A stretch of DNA of 6,741 bases from an uncultured Acholeplasmataceae bacterium (GTDB lineage Bacteria > Bacillota_I > Bacilli_A > Acholeplasmatales > Acholeplasmataceae). Position 1 is the first letter of the stretch; each line of letters opens with the position of its first letter. The notes beneath the pieces are model-generated. The model saw only the letters and a list, made by a program, of their open reading frames with translations. It made no database searches and was not told where the DNA came from. Where the stretch lies: contig CALISC010000041.1 in the NCBI GenBank assembly GCA_938041945.1, positions 1 to 6,741 of the forward strand. Reading direction: 5' to 3'. Of the stretch, positions 4,237-6,741 are shown piece by piece. The translations under genes were made by a program, and so were the position numbers.

Positions 4237-6741
4237 CTACCTAATGCACACCACAACACCAAAAACACCCCTGACGTAGCTATTAGCTATGTTGCCATCA
4301 AATTTAATGCGGTACGCGGACGGGTTAGAACCTGGATACTGAGTAGCAATCCACCAGTGCAAGTAATGGCTAGCGTTGTAATAAAGTGCGGAACCGTGCG
4401 GCTCAATAAATGAAGATATGCTTGTACCACGGTATGAAGAAGCAAAATTGTTATATTGTAACAAAATAGCTTTTGCATAATCAGTAGGCTCACGTTTTAA
4501 TTTTGAATATTGACCGCTATCTAAAGCGGGTTTAACACTAAACTCACTATCGTCATATACCGGTATAAATGTGCCTTTATTAATATATGAGCCAATCATT
4601 GCAACAATTGATTTTAAAATAGAGTTCACTGGTTTAGCGTTATCTTGATATTTTTCGTAATAAATATTGTAAGGTGAAAAATCAATAATTTTTTTAGTGA
4701 ACCAAGTTTTTTGCAATGGAATTTTTACAAACTCAATATCTTCAAATTTATAGTAATTTCCATTGAATTTTTCGTATCTGTTGTTATATTTGTCTGTGTA
4801 GTAATAGCGTGTAAACTTTATAGTGTAGTTTTTGCCTTTTGAATTAAACGGAATTTCTTTTTCAGATTCAAAGCTATATTTTATTCCTTCTGGGTTGTCT
4901 ACTTTAGTTTGTGGGTATTTACCAACTTTTTTAATTAGTTCACCTACATAAACTTTTATTGTGTGATTGTTTTTAATTTCTAAGTTCATAATTTCTGCTT
5001 TAGTTTTTTGTTTTCCGTCTAGTTCTAACTTTTTAATTTCCATATCGTCTTGCTTATACTTACTTTCGTCGATTTCACCATGTGTTTGGCCATGTCTAAA
5101 AGCTTTGCTTGGAATTGTTGAAGAATGTCCAATAACTTGATAAGTCACAGTGTAAGTTTTACGCTTAATTGTGACAACTGCTCTGTTTTGATTTTCATCT
5201 GGGTTTACAAAAAAAGTTTGTTTGTCGTATGTAGGTTTTTCGTATATAGTATTATCTGGGTTTGGGTAGAAGACTGAGTGAACAGTACCAATTTTTTGGC
5301 TCTTAGTTTCGGTTTTTTCAACATAATTACCGTCTGTCATTTGAGTTTTAACAATGTATGTGATTTTTCTGTCTTGAAAGTCTGTTTGTGCATATATTGT
5401 GATGTTTGTGTTACCTGCGATAAATTCTGTTTGAGTTGTGCCGCCGGTTTGAGATAAACTCCAGCCAAGGAAGTTGTGAGTATTTGCTAAAACGTAAGTT
5501 GGTAGTGGTATTTTTCTAGTCTTTTTAACGTTTTTTTTGTCGTATTCCAAACTTTGAATACCAGCGGTTTTCTTATACTCAACAGTAATTTCTTTTAATT
5601 TATAGTGTTGCAAGACTACTGTGTTATTATCGCCAACATTTAAGATTTGGTATAAAGTATTTAGTTTTCTGTTGTCTTTTTCATATAGACTATTGTCTAA
5701 TTTATTATATGGTTTATAGATGGCACCGTTTTCAACTAATTGATTTTTTTGTTCTTCAATAATATCGTCGTAATATTCATTTAAGGAGCTATCAGGTCCT
5801 TGCTTTTCTAGTTTATGGATAATTTTGTAGTTAACTGTGTGTCTAGTTTCGGTAAAGTAAGCAACTAAAGAAAGGTTTTCGGTTACTCTACTTGAAAAAT
5901 TATAAGCAGACTGTTGTGAGTAGACTCCGTTCATTGAAGCCTCGGTTTGCCAATGAATGAACTCATAAGTTCGGCCGTGTTTAGTAACAGAAGGAATACT
6001 TGGCATTTTTGCTTTGCCTTCGTATTTAACTTTTTGAGTCGCTGGGTTTGGAGAAACTTGACCTTCTAATTTGTTTTGAAAGTTAACGTTGTAAGTCACG
6101 TCAAACTCACGGCGAGTATAGTTTAGGGTAAATGTAGTTGAACCGTCTGCTTTGACAGTTTGAGTTTGAGCAGCGGTTTTAACTTCAAAACCTTGGTCAT
6201 ATTGAGTTAGTCTATCTGAACTAGATACAGTAATAGAATCATTTGTTTTTGCTGTCTTTGTAACAATCTCTTCACGTTGTGCGATGTCGTCAACTCCCTC
6301 AAATACGTGTTTAATTCTGTAATTAACAGGTTGTACATTTTCTTCAAAGTAAGCAACTAATGTAGTGTCATTAGTAATTGGAGTATTGAAATCATACGGT
6401 GTAGTTTCTTTGTATGTTGCGCCCATTTGGTATTTTAGTTGCCAATGTTTAAAGATGTAATTGTAACCTGGTTTAGTAAGTAAAGGATTATTACGTGGTT
6501 GAGTCACTTTGCCTTCATAAGGTATCTCCTGCACTACTTCAACTGAAGCAACAGCACCTGCAAAGTGGTTGTTGTAGTTAACTTCAAAGTTAACTTTATA
6601 TTTCTTTCGGGCATACCTGATTTCAAAAATGGTAGAGCCATCGGCTTCTACTTTTTTAGTTTCCGCGAAATCAGCAACTTCAAAGTGTTGGTCGTAGCCT
6701 TTATCTCTGTTTTCTTGAGTAACAGTAACAATTTTTCCGAC
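4237..6741 (-). CDS. Large modular surface or secreted protein: InlB-B/MucBP-like repeats plus C-terminal DUF6273-type domain; N-terminus beyond window
   Basis: 834 residues are visible; the frame is open to the right edge, so signal peptide and true start are missing. The GTG at 6534 is an internal valine codon: the preceding 69 codons continue the repeat pattern. Numbering from the edge, InlB-B-like (Listeria-Bacteroides, Flg_new) modules lie at about 48-132, 212-299, 384-453 and a diverged one at 528-600. They alternate with MucBP-like modules at about 1-46 (partial), 137-210, 300-382 and 457-527. Typical strings are GYNYIFKHWQ, RTYEFIHWQ and HNFLGWSLS. From about 604 a DUF6273-type domain begins with VGKYPQTKV and contains YYKFEDIEFVKI, REPTDYAKAI, HYLHWWIATQYPGSN, KFDGNI and a terminal VRGVFGVVV, the usual family ending. 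No LPxTG motif, hydrophobic tail or choline/SLH domain follows. A role in adhesion or interaction with hosts or other cells is inferred only from the architecture. It contains one cysteine (third from the C-terminus). Confidence 0.85.
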   Translation of the reverse strand, partial: VGKIVTVTQENRDKGYDQHFEVADFAETKKVEADGSTIFEIRYARKKYKVNFEVNYNNHFAGAVASVEVVQEIPYEGKVTQPRNNPLLTKPGYNYIFKHWQLKYQMGATYKETTPYDFNTPITNDTTLVAYFEENVQPVNYRIKHVFEGVDDIAQREEIVTKTAKTNDSITVSSSDRLTQYDQGFEVKTAAQTQTVKADGSTTFTLNYTRREFDVTYNVNFQNKLEGQVSPNPATQKVKYEGKAKMPSIPSVTKHGRTYEFIHWQTEASMNGVYSQQSAYNFSSRVTENLSLVAYFTETRHTVNYKIIHKLEKQGPDSSLNEYYDDIIEEQKNQLVENGAIYKPYNKLDNSLYEKDNRKLNTLYQILNVGDNNTVVLQHYKLKEITVEYKKTAGIQSLEYDKKNVKKTRKIPLPTYVLANTHNFLGWSLSQTGGTTQTEFIAGNTNITIYAQTDFQDRKITYIVKTQMTDGNYVEKTETKSQKIGTVHSVFYPNPDNTIYEKPTYDKQTFFVNPDENQNRAVVTIKRKTYTVTYQVIGHSSTIPSKAFRHGQTHGEIDESKYKQDDMEIKKLELDGKQKTKAEIMNLEIKNNHTIKVYVGELIKKVGKYPQTKVDNPEGIKYSFESEKEIPFNSKGKNYTIKFTRYYYTDKYNNRYEKFNGNYYKFEDIEFVKIPLQKTWFTKKIIDFSPYNIYYEKYQDNAKPVNSILKSIVAMIGSYINKGTFIPVYDDSEFSVKPALDSGQYSKLKREPTDYAKAILLQYNNFASSYRGTSISSFIEPHGSALYYNASHYLHWWIATQYPGSNPSAYRIKFDGNIANSYVRGVFGVVVCIR
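4942..6741 (-). repeat. Tandem protein-level repeat region of the surface protein (about four composite units)
   Basis: Each unit of about 150-170 residues joins a MucBP-like and an InlB-B-like module. Units 1 and 2 are most alike: YDQHFEV / YDQGFEV, VEADGSTIFEIRYARKKYKV / VKADGSTTFTLNYTRREFDV, VPYEGK-type / KYEGKAKMPS turns, FKHWQ / FIHWQ, TLVAYFEE / SLVAYFTE. Units 3 and 4 keep LYEKDNRK / IYEKPTYDK and the strand pattern but have lost most identities. InlB-B modules map to 6346-6600, 5845-6108, 5383-5592 and 4942-5160. The repeats are seen in protein; no long exact DNA repeats were noticed, so they look old rather than recently expanded. Confidence 0.75.

Noticed and set aside
4082..4279. 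Plus-strand 65-codon frame rich in Ser, Phe and Leu
   Set aside because: No ATG with a ribosome binding site, low-complexity product, and it overlaps the end of the surface protein gene on the other strand.
6532..6534. GTG at 6534 as start of the surface protein
   Set aside because: The same frame stays open to the window edge and the 69 upstream codons encode a clear earlier repeat unit (YDQHFEV, ADGSTIFEIRYARK), so this is an internal valine codon.
1..6741. CRISPR array, tRNA or rRNA genes, insertion sequence ends
   Set aside because: No regularly spaced identical repeats, no tRNA-like cloverleaf or conserved rRNA blocks, and no transposase or flanking inverted repeats were seen on either strand.

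Overview
The window looks like chromosomal DNA of a low-GC Gram-positive bacterium (Bacillota or a Mycoplasmatota-like lineage) that uses the standard genetic code. A housekeeping sigma factor, a YneF/UPF0154 membrane protein, a DarA-type cyclic-di-AMP receptor and a DUF2188 protein occur together, a set typical of Bacilli and their relatives. Every tryptophan read in the coding regions is TGG, and the sigma factor gene ends in TGA, so the Mycoplasma-type code (TGA = Trp) is unlikely. The DNA is AT-rich throughout. I cannot name the genus.

Left part (1-2111, plus strand): the 3' bulk of rpoD (open at the left edge), rsmD beginning 4 bases after the rpoD stop, and a yneF-like gene 30 bases further on. 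This reads as one operon closed by a strong symmetric terminator at 2079-2111. Centre-left (2136-2713, minus strand): a two-gene unit, DUF2188 then darA, transcribed leftwards from an extended -10 promoter (2738-2746) and ending in the same terminator from the other side.

Centre (2714-3899): a 148-base divergent promoter region separates this unit from a plus-strand gene starting at 2862. That gene encodes a Fic-fold protein with a C-terminal winged helix. It keeps the Fic framework, but the catalytic motif is destroyed: the HPFx(D/E)GNGR positions read SPFVRFNYI, and the inhibitory-helix glutamate is Gly. Its promoter sits so close to the ATG that the mRNA should be almost leaderless. An imperfect AT-rich inverted repeat lies between the two promoters. 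The most interesting idea here is a dead Fic enzyme reused as a regulator or binding protein, perhaps acting on this divergent region.

Right part (3900-6741): a 15-bp-stem terminator, about 250 bases without a convincing gene, then the last 834 codons of a large minus-strand surface or secreted protein whose N-terminus is beyond the right edge. It alternates InlB-B-like and MucBP-like modules and ends in a DUF6273-type domain, with no sortase signal or membrane anchor at the C-terminus.

The housekeeping genes (transcription initiation, 16S rRNA methylation, c-di-AMP sensing) have no obvious functional link to the surface protein. The window seems to cross from a conserved core cluster into lineage-specific accessory genes at about position 2800.
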